Shown here: positions 56,276-64,000 of the stretch, piece after piece
Layout of the letters: every line of letters starts with the position of its first letter
Position numbering within the stretch: the first letter of the stretch is position 1
DNA from: PALSA-693 sp963729695
GTDB taxonomy: Bacteria; Actinomycetota; Acidimicrobiia; Acidimicrobiales; Palsa-688
Length of the DNA: 64,000 nucleotides
Assembly: GCA_963729695.1 (NCBI GenBank)
Contig: CAVSOT010000003.1
Coordinates: 248,001 to 312,000 of the forward strand
Reading direction: 5' to 3'
Position numbers and translations under genes: made by a program
Notes under the pieces: generated by a model
The model's database searches: none
Told to the model about the DNA's origin: nothing
What the model saw: only the letters and a program-made list of their open reading frames with translations

Positions 56276-56511
56276 CGAGCATCCGGGTCAGGCTCACGTT
56301 TCCCCCAGAACAGGTGCGCCAGCCGATAGTGGCGCACCTGGTGCGACGCTTCGACGTCCTGCCCAACATCCGCCGGGCTGACGTACGCGAGGAGACCGGA
56401 TGGATGGTCTGCGAGCTCGACGGTGACCCGTCGGCCCTCCACGAGGCGTTGGACTGGCTGCGCGAGCTGGGCGTCGCCGTGGACCAGGTCGACCACCCGC
56501 TGGAGAGCTGA
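56272..56511 (+). CDS. Stand-alone NIL-domain protein
   Basis: 79 aa ferredoxin-fold NIL domain, otherwise found at the C-terminus of methionine importer ATPases (MetN) or fused to ferredoxins. Reads SIRVRLTFPPEQVRQPIVAH, FDVLPNIRRADVREETGWMV and LDWLRELGVAVDQVDHPLE. The TTG at 56272 overlaps the larE stop, so expression depends on larE. Methionine or SAM sensing is a guess from the family. Confidence 0.82.
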   Translation: MTSIRVRLTFPPEQVRQPIVAHLVRRFDVLPNIRRADVREETGWMVCELDGDPSALHEALDWLRELGVAVDQVDHPLES

Positions 56512-56518
56512 CTCGCCG

Positions 56519-56973
56519 GTGTCCATCGGAGAGTACGCCGACGCCCTGGCTGATGCCATCGAGGCGACCTTGCCCGCCTGGGTAGTGGCTTCCGTGCAAC
56601 GAGTGATGCGAGCCTGGACCGGTGAGCCGCCACCGGATGAGGTGGTTCGGGCGGCCGAGGAAGCGGGGCGGAGGGCCCAGGCGGAGATCGGGGGGCGGTG
56701 CGCGCTCTGCTCGAGGCGGACATCGACGACCAACGGACCACCCCCTTGGCGTTGCTGCGCACCGCGGTGCGGTATCCCACCGAGGTGCTGTGGGCGGCCG
56801 GGGTGCCCGCAGGGGCTAGGGACCGTTTCGTCGAGGAGGCGTTCCCCGACGACATCTACGGCCTTTCGCCAGCCTCCTTCGCCGAGGTGGATCCCGGTCT
56901 GGCCGACGTGGGCATCAGCTGGGGCGCGGCCAAGGCCTTCGAGCACAAACGCCGGCACCGACCCCCTTTGTAA
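56519..56973 (+). CDS. Conserved-looking hypothetical protein, one frame change
   Basis: GTG at 56519, 7 nt after the NIL gene. The first half (YADALADAIEATLPAWVVAS) is helical; after a shift near 56697 the second half reads IDDQRTTPLALLRTAVRYP, FPDDIYGLSPASFAEV and ISWGAAKAFEHKRR. About 150 codons in all. No family recognised; no membrane segment. The gap 56974-57042 holds nothing. Confidence 0.65.
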
Positions 56974-57042
56974 CGCACGCCTGGCCCGACAACGTTGCCA
57001 CTAGTGGTGCGGCGCCTCCGCCCCGGCGGGGTCTCGAATCCC

Positions 57043-57298
57043 TCAGCGCCGCTTCTTGCCGCGGCGCTTCTTTCGCTCGGGGGGCAACGACTCCAGGCCT
57101 TGGGCGGTGTTGCTCATCGGTTCGCTTGGCGCAGGCGTCCACCCCGCGCCCGGTGACAACGCGCTCCTCGAAGAACAGACACCCTTCCGGGCAGGCAAAG
57201 GGGGATTCGCTGTTTACCGACAACCGGCACCGTTGCAGGGCCTCGCCGGTTCGCGTGCTCCGATGCAAGTAGTGACGGCAATCCGCTCTAATGCCCAT
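57043..57298 (-). CDS. Small Cys-rich protein with a basic tail, one frame change
   Basis: ATG at 57298. Reads GIRADCRHYLHRST, QRCRLSVNSESPFACPEGCL, FFEER, then after a shift near 57155 GWTPAPSEPMSNTAQGLESL and a tail PPERKKRRGKKRR. Four Cys and one His could bind zinc or an Fe-S cluster. Not a named family to me. The Lys/Arg tail suggests nucleic acid or ribosome contact, by inference. Confidence 0.65.
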
Positions 57299-57413
57299 CC
57301 CGTCATGTTCTCACGCGCTCGCCGCTAGCGAACGTGCAACCCCGGCAGCAATCCGGTCCCCTGGCGGCTTGGGTCGCGGCGATCCCCACCGCCCGGCCCG
57401 TACAGTCTCGGGG

Positions 57414-58752
57414 ATGGGAGATCGTCTACTCGTGGTGGGAGGCGACGGGGCGGGGATGGCCGCGGCCGTGCAGGTCCGGCGCCGGGCGCCCGACCTGGAG
57501 ATCGTCGCCGTCGAGAAGGGACGCTGGACGAGCTACTCGGCGTGCGGGATCCCCTACCTCATCGGCGGCGCCGTGCATCGCCTCGACGATCTCGTGGCGC
57601 GCACCCCCGACCAGTTCCGGGCCATGCGTATCGATGTGCGGTTGGGTCACGAGGTGACCGGCCTCGATCTGAGCGGGCGCCAGCGTCGAGGTCGCCAACC
57701 GACAGCACGGCCGGGCGTTCCAGCTCGGCTTCGATCTGTTGCACATTGCCACCGGGGCGATCCCGCGCCGGCCGGACCTACCGGGGATCCACCTGGAGCA
57801 CGTACACGGGGTGCAGACCCTGGACGACGCCGCCAACCTCCTGGCCCGACTCCAAACCCACGGCCCGAAGCGGGTCACCGTGGTCGGGAGCGGCTATATC
57901 GGCCTCGAGTTGGCCGAGGCGTTCGTGGCCCGTGGAGCAACGGTCACGGTGGTGGAAGCCGAAGACGAGGTGATGAAGACCCTCGATCCGGATATGGGTG
58001 CGCTGGTGGCCCGGGCGATGCGAAACATGGGAATCACCGTCCGGACGGGTGAGGCGATGACGGCGATCAGCGAGAACGCGGTCCACACCACCGCCGGAGA
58101 CATCCCGGCCGAACTGGTCATCCTGGGCTTGGGCGTGGCCCCTAACAGTGCCCTGGCGGCCGACGCCGGCCTCGAGACGGGTGCCAAGGGGGCAGTCGTG
58201 GTCGATCGGCAGCAGCGGACATCGGCTCCAGGAGTGTGGGCCGCCGGCGACTGTTGCCAGTCCATCAACGTGGTGTCGGGCCGGCCGGTCCACGTCGCCC
58301 TCGGTACCGTGGCCAACAAGCAGGGCCGGGTGGCCGGTATCAATATCAGCGGAGGCTATGCCACCTTCCCCGGTGTGACCGGCACGGCCGTGACGCGGAT
58401 CTGCGAGCTGGAGATCGGCCGGACCGGACTGTCCGAACGGGAAGCGGCCCAGGCCGGGTTCTCGTTCGCCATCGCCAGGATCGACTCCACGACTCACGCC
58501 GGCTATATGCCCGACTCGGCTCCACTCACGGTCAAGCTGCTCGCCGAGCATCGCAGCGGGCGACTCCTCGGCGCCCAGATCGTGGGCGGCCAGGGAGCCG
58601 CCAAGCGGGTGGACGTGGTGGCGGCCTCGTTGGCGGCTGGCGCCACTGCCGAGGACATGGTCGGCATGGATCTCGGCTACGCCCCGCCGTTTTCCTCGGT
58701 GTGGGATCCGGTGCAGGTGGCGGCACGCCAGGTGCTGGCCGCGCTCAGCTAG
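57414..58752 (+). CDS. CoA-disulfide-reductase-like flavoprotein, one frame change near 57670
   Basis: FAD- and NAD(P)H-dependent disulfide reductase of the single-Cys CoADR/NADH-oxidase group. From the ATG at 57414: FAD loop LLVVGGDGAGMAAAVQ, catalytic SYSACGIPY with Cys near residue 43, then after a shift LLHIATGAIPRRPDLPG, NAD loop VTVVGSGYIGLELAEAF, GVWAAGDCC, and the dimer domain ending YAPPFSSVWDPVQVAARQVL with the Tyr typical of CoADR. It would keep CoA or low-molecular-weight thiols reduced; substrate not provable. Confidence 0.87.
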
Positions 58753-58782
58753 AACGACGTTCCGTAGCGGGAGGCGGCTGGT

Positions 58783-60453
58783 TCATTCCCCGCAGGTTTG
58801 CGGGATCTGGCCGGGCTGCAAGCCAGGTGGGATGTAGGCGCCCTTGTAGACCGAGGACGAGTCTGGGTTGACCGTGGCCGCGCCGCTGTACGCAGGACTG
58901 CCGACGGAAGTGGTGGTCACCTGGGCGGCCGGAGGAGGGGACGACCCGATGACCCCGTGGTAGTTCTGGCCGGTGACGAGCTCCAGGTTGTATGTGGTCG
59001 GTGTCAGCGAGTTGTCGAGCACGAGGGTTGAGCTGCCCGACAGCTGGCTCTGGAGCTGCTTGGCTCCGGCGAGGGAGTCGGGGGCGTACTCGATCTCGGT
59101 GGTCGGCAGCCCGAAGTTGGGGGCGTCGCCGGACACGGTGGCCTTGTAGCCGAGGCTGGTGAGATCCTGGCCCGCCTGGGCGGCCTGGCCGCCGACGCCG
59201 CTGCCGTTGACGACCTCCACGCTGACCGATGCCGGGTTCACCGTGATCACCGGCGCGTGGGACGGGGTGGGGCTGGTGGCGGACGGGGCGGGCTGGCCCA
59301 CGTTCAGCCACTGCTGGATGACCGCCTGCCCTTGCTGGGTGTCGGGATCGAGGGCGCCGGGGACCTCGGTCGAGTTGACGGTCGGGTAGGTGTACGACGG
59401 GATGGTGGTCAGATCGGCCGAGCGGAAGTCCTCAGCCAACGACAGGAGCAGCGAGTTGCTGAACGTGCTGTCCAGGGTCAGGTTCTTGGTGACCCCGGAA
59501 ATCACGCTGTTGAGGGTGAAGGGATTGGTCGGCGCCACTTGCTTGGCCTTTTTCACCAGATCCTTGAAGAACGACTGCTGACGCTGGATGCGGGCCAGGT
59601 CGCTTTCGGGAAAGAGCTGGTAGTTCCACTGGCCGTTCAGGTAGTACTGGTACTCCCGGGAGCGGACGAAGGCGAGCGCCTGGTCGCCGGTCAGGTTGTA
59701 GCAGCCGGCGGCGGGGATGCTGAGCAGCGAGAAGGAGTCCTTGGCCGGCGCCGGGAAGTACTGCTCGACCCCGCCCACCGCGTCGGCCACAGCCCGGAAG
59801 GTGTCGAAATTGAAGATGGCCACGTGGTTGACCTCAATGCCGAAGTCCTGATCGAGCACGGTGACGAGCAGCGACGGCGAGCCGGTGTTGAAGGCGGTGT
59901 TGATCCGGGTGGTCCCGTAGCCCGGGATCGGCTCGATGGTGTCGCGGGGAATGGACAAGATGGCGAGCGACTTCGTCTTGGGGACGACCCGCACCAAGAT
60001 GATGCTGTCCGAGCGCTGCCCCTCGACGCTGGTATCGCTGCCGAACGCCGCCGACCCGCCCGCCCCCAGGTTGCGGCTATCCGAACCGATCACCAGCATG
60101 GTGAACGGAGGAATCGAGGATCCATCGTTTTGGCTCTGCGCACTGTGTCCTGGTTTGACAAGGTTCTTGACGGCAACGTGTTTGATCTGCCCCAGCCGCC
60201 ACTGGGCGTAGCCGTAGGCCCCGCCGACCCCGATGATGGCCAGCAGGGTCACCACGTTGACGGCGATCAACGTCCGCCTGGGCCACCGCCGCCCGCGTAA
60301 ACGGCGCGACCCTCGCCCTCGTCGCGGCGATGCGCCTGCCTGCCCGGTCGGGCCCGCAGGCTTGCGGTCAGGGTGGCGCAACTCCTTGCCGAGACGGCGC
60401 AGCCCGGCGTCGCCGTGCGACCCGGAAGCGGCCGGCTGGACATCGTCAGGCAC
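58783..60453 (-). CDS. LCP-family cell-wall glycopolymer ligase with LytR C-terminal domain
   Basis: LytR-CpsA-Psr enzyme that moves glycopolymers from lipid carriers to peptidoglycan, outside the membrane. 556 aa. A basic N-terminus, one helix (LIAVNVVTLLAIIGVGGAYG near residues 60-80), the LCP domain with LVIGSDSRNLG, SIILVRVVPKTKSLAILSIP, PRDTIEPIPGYGTTRINTAF and LTGDQALAFVRSREYQYY (pyrophosphate Arg residues), then a LytR_C domain (VSVEVVNGSGVGGQAAQAGQ near 410) and a Pro/Thr-rich tail. ATG at 60453. Confidence 0.92.
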   Translation of the reverse strand: MPDDVQPAASGSHGDAGLRRLGKELRHPDRKPAGPTGQAGASPRRGRGSRRLRGRRWPRRTLIAVNVVTLLAIIGVGGAYGYAQWRLGQIKHVAVKNLVKPGHSAQSQNDGSSIPPFTMLVIGSDSRNLGAGGSAAFGSDTSVEGQRSDSIILVRVVPKTKSLAILSIPRDTIEPIPGYGTTRINTAFNTGSPSLLVTVLDQDFGIEVNHVAIFNFDTFRAVADAVGGVEQYFPAPAKDSFSLLSIPAAGCYNLTGDQALAFVRSREYQYYLNGQWNYQLFPESDLARIQRQQSFFKDLVKKAKQVAPTNPFTLNSVISGVTKNLTLDSTFSNSLLLSLAEDFRSADLTTIPSYTYPTVNSTEVPGALDPDTQQGQAVIQQWLNVGQPAPSATSPTPSHAPVITVNPASVSVEVVNGSGVGGQAAQAGQDLTSLGYKATVSGDAPNFGLPTTEIEYAPDSLAGAKQLQSQLSGSSTLVLDNSLTPTTYNLELVTGQNYHGVIGSSPPPAAQVTTTSVGSPAYSGAATVNPDSSSVYKGAYIPPGLQPGQIPQTCGE

Positions 60454-60579
60454 GACGGCCTCCGATGCGGAACCCTCCAGGGCACCTCATAGGCTGTGAT
60501 GTTGATTCACGGTCGAGTCATCGTATAGGGACGGATCGCCGCTTGGGGGTTCACCCCGGCGGTCGGTAGTGTCGGGTGG

Positions 60580-61263
60580 ATGTCCGACGAACAGGTCTCC
60601 GACGTGGACCTGCTGCGCTGGAGCGAGGCCCTCGCCGGCATTGCCCGCACCGGGTTGGCGTTCACCGAGAGCCTTTACGAGCGGGAGCGGTTCGAGGAGG
60701 TGCTCAAGGTGGCGGCCGACATCCGGGTCGCCGCCGGCCACGACGAGGGCCGCTACGACGCCGCCGAGATGGTGACCAGTTGGATCGCCAGCGTCGGGCA
60801 GGGCGTGACCGGGTACGTGACGCCCAAGGTGGCGGTCGGCGCCATCGTCGGCAACGACCAGGCCGAGCTGCTCCTCATCCAGCGCGGTGATTCCGGGATG
60901 TGGCTGTACCCCACCGGCTGGGCCGACGTGGGCTACTCGGCCGCCGAGGTGGTCGTCAAAGAGGTCGCCGAGGAGACGGGCATCGACGCCGATCCGGTCC
61001 GGCTGGTTGCGGTGTTCGACGGCCTGCGGCTCGGGGCCCGGGGCCTTCCCTTCTACTCCCTCGTGTTTCACTGCCGGGCCGTGGGCGGGACGCTGCGGCC
61101 GCATCCCCTCGAGGCGCGCGACGTCGGGTGGTTCAAAGAGGACAGCCTGCCCGAACCGCTCGCCGGCGGCGGTCACTGGCGGCACCTGGCGTTCCAAGCC
61201 ATCAAGGGCGAACCGCTCGACGTGGTCTTCGACTCCCCTCGGCCCTCCACCTGGCGAAGCTGA
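60580..61263 (+). CDS. NUDIX hydrolase with helical N-terminal domain
   Basis: 227 aa. Residues 1-75 form a helical domain found before some NUDIX folds (LLRWSEALAGIARTGLAFTE). The NUDIX box reads GWADVGYSAAEVVVKEVAEETGI, keeping the catalytic EVAEETG but with Tyr in place of the first Glu and Lys in place of Arg. Substrate not assignable; ADP-ribose and NAD-like compounds are usual for the group. Divergent from the LCP gene with 126 bp between, where I see no clear operator. Confidence 0.87.
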   Translation: MSDEQVSDVDLLRWSEALAGIARTGLAFTESLYERERFEEVLKVAADIRVAAGHDEGRYDAAEMVTSWIASVGQGVTGYVTPKVAVGAIVGNDQAELLLIQRGDSGMWLYPTGWADVGYSAAEVVVKEVAEETGIDADPVRLVAVFDGLRLGARGLPFYSLVFHCRAVGGTLRPHPLEARDVGWFKEDSLPEPLAGGGHWRHLAFQAIKGEPLDVVFDSPRPSTWRS

Positions 61264-61270
61264 GCGGTCG

Positions 61271-61930
61271 ATGGAGGAGGAACGTTCGGCGTGGCTGCCG
61301 GGCATCGGGCCGCTCGTGAAGCTGGCCCAGCGCAAGAAGCAGGCCTTCGTGGTCCGCGGCGCCGTGGCCCGGGTGGATGGTGCCGCCCTCGACGAATACC
61401 TGGCCGGCCTCGGTGAGGATGGCCCCGCGGCCAGGCGGCTGATCGCCGCGGTGGACGAGGTGGCGCCCTCCCTGTTGTCGCTCAGTTCGCTCACGAGTCC
61501 CCTCGCCCTCGACTACCTCGACCGGCTGAAGCGCCCCATTCCTGCCCTCATGCCGAGCGCGGGCGTTCAGATTGTCACCCGTTCGTATCTGGCCCACGTG
61601 GTCACGGAACGAGACCCGCGCCCGTTTGGCGCCTTCGATATACCCGTCCTGGGCACGTTGCCACCACTGAAACGAGGGTCACCCCCGCAGGACCTCATGA
61701 CCCGCGTGGTCAAGGCTTCCCGAAGTGGCTTCGAGATGATTCGTGCCGTTCCGGGGCCGGTGTGGAACGGTTTCGTGCGGGCGCTGCTGCACCTGGCCCA
61801 CGATCAGATGGGCGAAGCGGACGAGAACGAGTTGCTTTCCGTAGAAGTGGTCGACGGGTTAGCTCGCGTCAGCTGGGTGTTCCGCCAGGTGGATATCCAC
61901 TATGGCCTGGAGCCCGAATACCGCACCTAG
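61271..61930 (+). CDS. Hypothetical protein
   Basis: 219 aa, ATG 8 nt after the NUDIX stop, so the two are one unit. Mostly soluble and mixed alpha/beta: AFVVRGAVARVDGAALDEYL, LIAAVDEVAPSLLSLSSLTS, LGTLPPLKRGSPPQDLMTRV and ARVSWVFRQVDIHYGLEPEY. No metal motif, signal or helix that crosses a membrane. Family unknown. The 97-bp gap that follows (61931-62027) holds nothing clear. Confidence 0.7.
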   Translation: MEEERSAWLPGIGPLVKLAQRKKQAFVVRGAVARVDGAALDEYLAGLGEDGPAARRLIAAVDEVAPSLLSLSSLTSPLALDYLDRLKRPIPALMPSAGVQIVTRSYLAHVVTERDPRPFGAFDIPVLGTLPPLKRGSPPQDLMTRVVKASRSGFEMIRAVPGPVWNGFVRALLHLAHDQMGEADENELLSVEVVDGLARVSWVFRQVDIHYGLEPEYRT

Positions 61931-62027
61931 CGAGCGCCTGACCAGCTCCCTGTTCCGGCTGCCGGGAGTCAGCTGTCGACGGTGGCTGTCCGCCGCCCGG
62001 ATGCCGCCGCCCGCCGCTGGCTGCCCG

Positions 62028-62498
62028 CTACTCGATCAACTGAGCCAGCAATCTGGCGGTGATAGAGACGTTCCGGCTCGTGTGTTCCCACTCAGACGCG
62101 ATGCGCTCGTGGTCGACGAGGCCGAAGGCGTCGGGGGGGATGCCGAGTGAGGCAGTAGCGGCTACGGCCAATGCCTGGGGGTCGACCACGTCGTCGTACG
62201 CCGGGAACGCCTCCAACCCGTCCCACAGGTCGTCGAGCCCGGCCGGGGGCGTACCACCCTCGGCGAGCGCCAAGGCGGCCGCGGAGAACACCTCGTCGGT
62301 GCCGATGCTGCCCGGTCGGCGGTACCCGGGCACCGGGTGCAGTCGCCACTCCAGCATGACCCCTTGTGGTCCGTCCTCCCGAAGCCACACCTGCGACCCG
62401 TTCACGTAGGCGTCGATCGGCTCCCCGAAGCGCCCGTCGACGGCCACCACAACATCCGGACGCACGCGCCACACCGCAGACGCCACCAGCTTCGGCAC
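62028..62498 (-). CDS. Hypothetical protein
   Basis: 156 aa. VDGRFGEPIDAYVNGSQVWL and MLEWRLHPVPGYRRPGSIGT near the start suggest a small beta fold; the second half (YDDVVDPQALAVAATASLGI, ITARLLAQLIE) is helical. No family recognised. It lies 20 bp downstream of the PAC2 gene on the same strand and is probably co-transcribed. Confidence 0.65.
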   Translation of the reverse strand: MPKLVASAVWRVRPDVVVAVDGRFGEPIDAYVNGSQVWLREDGPQGVMLEWRLHPVPGYRRPGSIGTDEVFSAAALALAEGGTPPAGLDDLWDGLEAFPAYDDVVDPQALAVAATASLGIPPDAFGLVDHERIASEWEHTSRNVSITARLLAQLIE

Positions 62499-62518
62499 TT
62501 GCGTGACCTGGCCGGGGG

Positions 62519-63457
62519 TTATCTCCCGCCGCGCTGGTCACGTAGGAATCGTTCTACGTCCTCGGCCAGCTCCTCGGCAGTAGGCAACCGTTCCCAGGCG
62601 GTGGAGCTGCCTCCGTCTCGTTCATCATCGAGATCCCCGTCGCCCGTAGTGCTGTCTCCGTGGAGGAGGAGCAAGTCGTCCGCGTCGTCCTCCGCTTCTT
62701 CGAGCTGGGCCACGTAGGCCGCCGCTTCGTCGTCGTCAGCCACCCGCTCGCTCACCTGCCGTTCGTACTCCTCGGCCGCCCACCGCAGCCGGGCCGGGTC
62801 GACCGGGGCGCCCACGAGAGCAGCCGAGCGCTCGACGAGAGCGAGGGCAGCCTTTGGTGACGGCACCTGGTGCACGTAGTGCGGCACGGAAGCCCAAAAC
62901 GATGCGGCCGGCAAATCCGCCTGCCTGAGCGCCTCGAGCAGGACACCGACGATGCCCGTCGGGCCCTGATAGGTGGAAGCGGTCAGGCCCACCTCCTCAG
63001 CCAGGCTTGGGTCCGTCGTGCTGCCGGAGACCCGCACCGGCCGGGTGTGGGGAACGTCCGACAGCATCGCTCCCAGCACCACGACCAGGGCCGCGTCCAG
63101 CGCCTCCACTGTCGACACCACCGCCTCGCAGAACGTTCGCCACCGCAGTTGGGGCTCGACCCCGCGCAGCAACACGATGTCGTGCCGGGAGGCCGGGACC
63201 TCGGCGGCCAGGACCTCCACCCGGGGCCAATCGATCCGCCGATCGCCGCTCGTCGCGGCCGTCACCGTGGGCCGGGTGACCGTGAAGTCATAGAACTCCT
63301 CCGGGTCGATGCTCGCGCAGCGGGTGGCATTCCACTCCTGGGCGAGGTAATCGACGGCGAGGGTGGCGGCGTCTCCTGCGTCGTTCCACCCCTCGAAGGC
63401 GATCACGAAGAGCGGGTCCCTGAGCACCGGCCTCTCCGTCCATTGGACGACGTCCAT
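62519..63457 (-). CDS. PAC2-family protein
   Basis: 312 aa. RDPLFVIAFEGWNDAGDAAT is the PAC2 opening; HDIVLLRGVEPQLRWRTFCE, VVVLGAMLSDVPHTRPVRVS, YQGPTGIVGVLLEALRQADL and SFWASVPHYVHQVPSPKAAL follow in family order. The last 70 residues are acidic (EEAEDDADDLLLL). PAC2 proteins relate to a proteasome assembly chaperone in archaea and eukaryotes; the actinobacterial role is not known. ATG at 63457. Confidence 0.88.
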   Translation of the reverse strand: MDVVQWTERPVLRDPLFVIAFEGWNDAGDAATLAVDYLAQEWNATRCASIDPEEFYDFTVTRPTVTAATSGDRRIDWPRVEVLAAEVPASRHDIVLLRGVEPQLRWRTFCEAVVSTVEALDAALVVVLGAMLSDVPHTRPVRVSGSTTDPSLAEEVGLTASTYQGPTGIVGVLLEALRQADLPAASFWASVPHYVHQVPSPKAALALVERSAALVGAPVDPARLRWAAEEYERQVSERVADDDEAAAYVAQLEEAEDDADDLLLLHGDSTTGDGDLDDERDGGSSTAWERLPTAEELAEDVERFLRDQRGGR

Positions 63458-63552
63458 CAGCGTCCACCGTACGCCATTCCCAGCTGGCTCCCAGGAGGTT
63501 GTGCCCGAGCATGGAGCCGGCCCCCAGCGGATTTTGAGGATCGGCCGTCTTA

Positions 63553-63978
63553 ATGGGCGCTATGACATCGCCCTCGCTCCGAGACGCCTGGCTTCGTCGC
63601 AGCCGAACGGCCACCAGCCTGGTGGCCGTCGGCTCGCTCGCCGGGGTGGGGCTCTTCGCCGCTCTCGCGGCCGAACCCCACAGCACGAAGGCGGCGACCG
63701 GGTCGGCCGCCACGTCCAGTTCGCCCACGACCGGGAGCACCGGCACTTCCACGGCCGGCACCTCGTCTTCCGGGTCCGAGTCCTCGTCAGGTACCTCGTC
63801 CTCGGGTAGTGCCTCGACGCCGGATGGTGGCTCCTCGGCGTCCACCTCCTCGTCGGGGTCCTCGACCTCGACGTCGGCATCCGGTAGCTCGACGACCAGT
63901 ACCTCGCTGTCCTCGCCGACCACGGCTCCGACGGCCAGCTCGTCGTCCCGCGCCCATGCCACGTCAGGGGGCTCCTGA
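63553..63978 (+). CDS. Exported or membrane-tethered Ser/Thr-rich protein
   Basis: 141 aa. Basic start (RDAWLRRSRTATS), one hydrophobic stretch (LVAVGSLAGVGLFAALAA), then about 90 residues almost only of Ser, Thr, Gly, Ala and Pro, typical of an extended cell-wall linker. No enzyme domain. An ATG at 63982, four bases past the stop, may open the next gene, which the window cuts. The opposite strand also reads open (acidic), but lacks a plausible fold. Confidence 0.55.
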   Translation: MGAMTSPSLRDAWLRRSRTATSLVAVGSLAGVGLFAALAAEPHSTKAATGSAATSSSPTTGSTGTSTAGTSSSGSESSSGTSSSGSASTPDGGSSASTSSSGSSTSTSASGSSTTSTSLSSPTTAPTASSSSRAHATSGGS

Positions 63979-64000
63979 GCCATGATCGCAGCCAGCATCA

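Noticed and set aside
63288..63998. Acidic protein on the minus strand at the right edge
   Set aside because: It is the complement of the Ser/Thr-rich gene and its second half runs antisense through the PAC2 start; no domain is visible.

Overview
The window is high-GC DNA with GTG and TTG starts, start/stop overlaps of the ATGA or GTGA type, CarD, a SigR/RsrA-type sigma and anti-sigma pair, DisA and a chromosome order very like the Mycobacterium tuberculosis tilS-hpt-fol-panC-coaX-lysS-clpC-radA-disA-carD-ispDF block. This points to an actinobacterium. The large divergence and the presence of RecBCD make an Acidimicrobiia-like lineage my best guess, which is inference only. I see no phage, insertion sequence, CRISPR array or rRNA.

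Layout. 1-10.2 kb: galactokinase (cut by the window edge) and an overlapping recC-recB-recD operon. 10.2-16.9 kb: palindromic repeats, an aldo/keto reductase, a membrane protein, an acetyltransferase, a large MFS transporter and a glycerophosphodiester phosphodiesterase. 17-19.1 kb: a BluB-CobT fusion that breaks into a second frame. 19.1-20.3 kb: SigR-like sigma factor, its zinc anti-sigma factor and a small zinc-motif protein behind a SigR-consensus promoter. 20.4-32.1 kb: a long co-directional cofactor block (metalloprotease-like protein, tilS, hpt, folE, folP, a phosphatase-like protein, folB, folK, panC, nadB, nadC, coaX, lysS). 32.5-43 kb: polyprenyl synthase, clpC, LppM-like lipoprotein, radA, disA, crp, carD, ispD, ispF, rlmB. 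43.3-50 kb: tRNA-Thr and a set of small or membrane proteins, then otsB/otsA, glycerate kinase and gpgS, which look like a trehalose plus glucosylglycerate compatible-solute block. 50.1-51.7 kb: a SAM-I type riboswitch in front of a threonine-synthase-like gene and a MoaD/ThiS-like protein ending in Gly-Gly. 52-53.8 kb: groEL with promoter, CIRCE operator and terminator. 53.8-56.5 kb: HemQ, AlaX, LarE with a repeat tail, and a stand-alone NIL-domain protein. 57-64 kb: CoA-disulfide-reductase-like flavoprotein, LCP cell-wall ligase, NUDIX, PAC2 and unknowns.

Quality warning. Many conserved genes between about 36.8 and 47.8 kb (radA, disA, crp, ispD, ispF, rlmB, otsA, otsB) change reading frame repeatedly while still spelling their family motifs in order. 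Single shifts also occur in cobT, nadB, lysS and several genes near 57 kb. This looks like base-calling indels more than gene decay; coordinates for those genes span the whole locus.

Most interesting items: the riboswitch-thrC-moaD module, which may serve sulfur/methionine metabolism; two families of intergenic palindromes with conserved stems; repeated in-frame minisatellites in recD, bluB-cobT and larE; and the SigR-controlled small protein.
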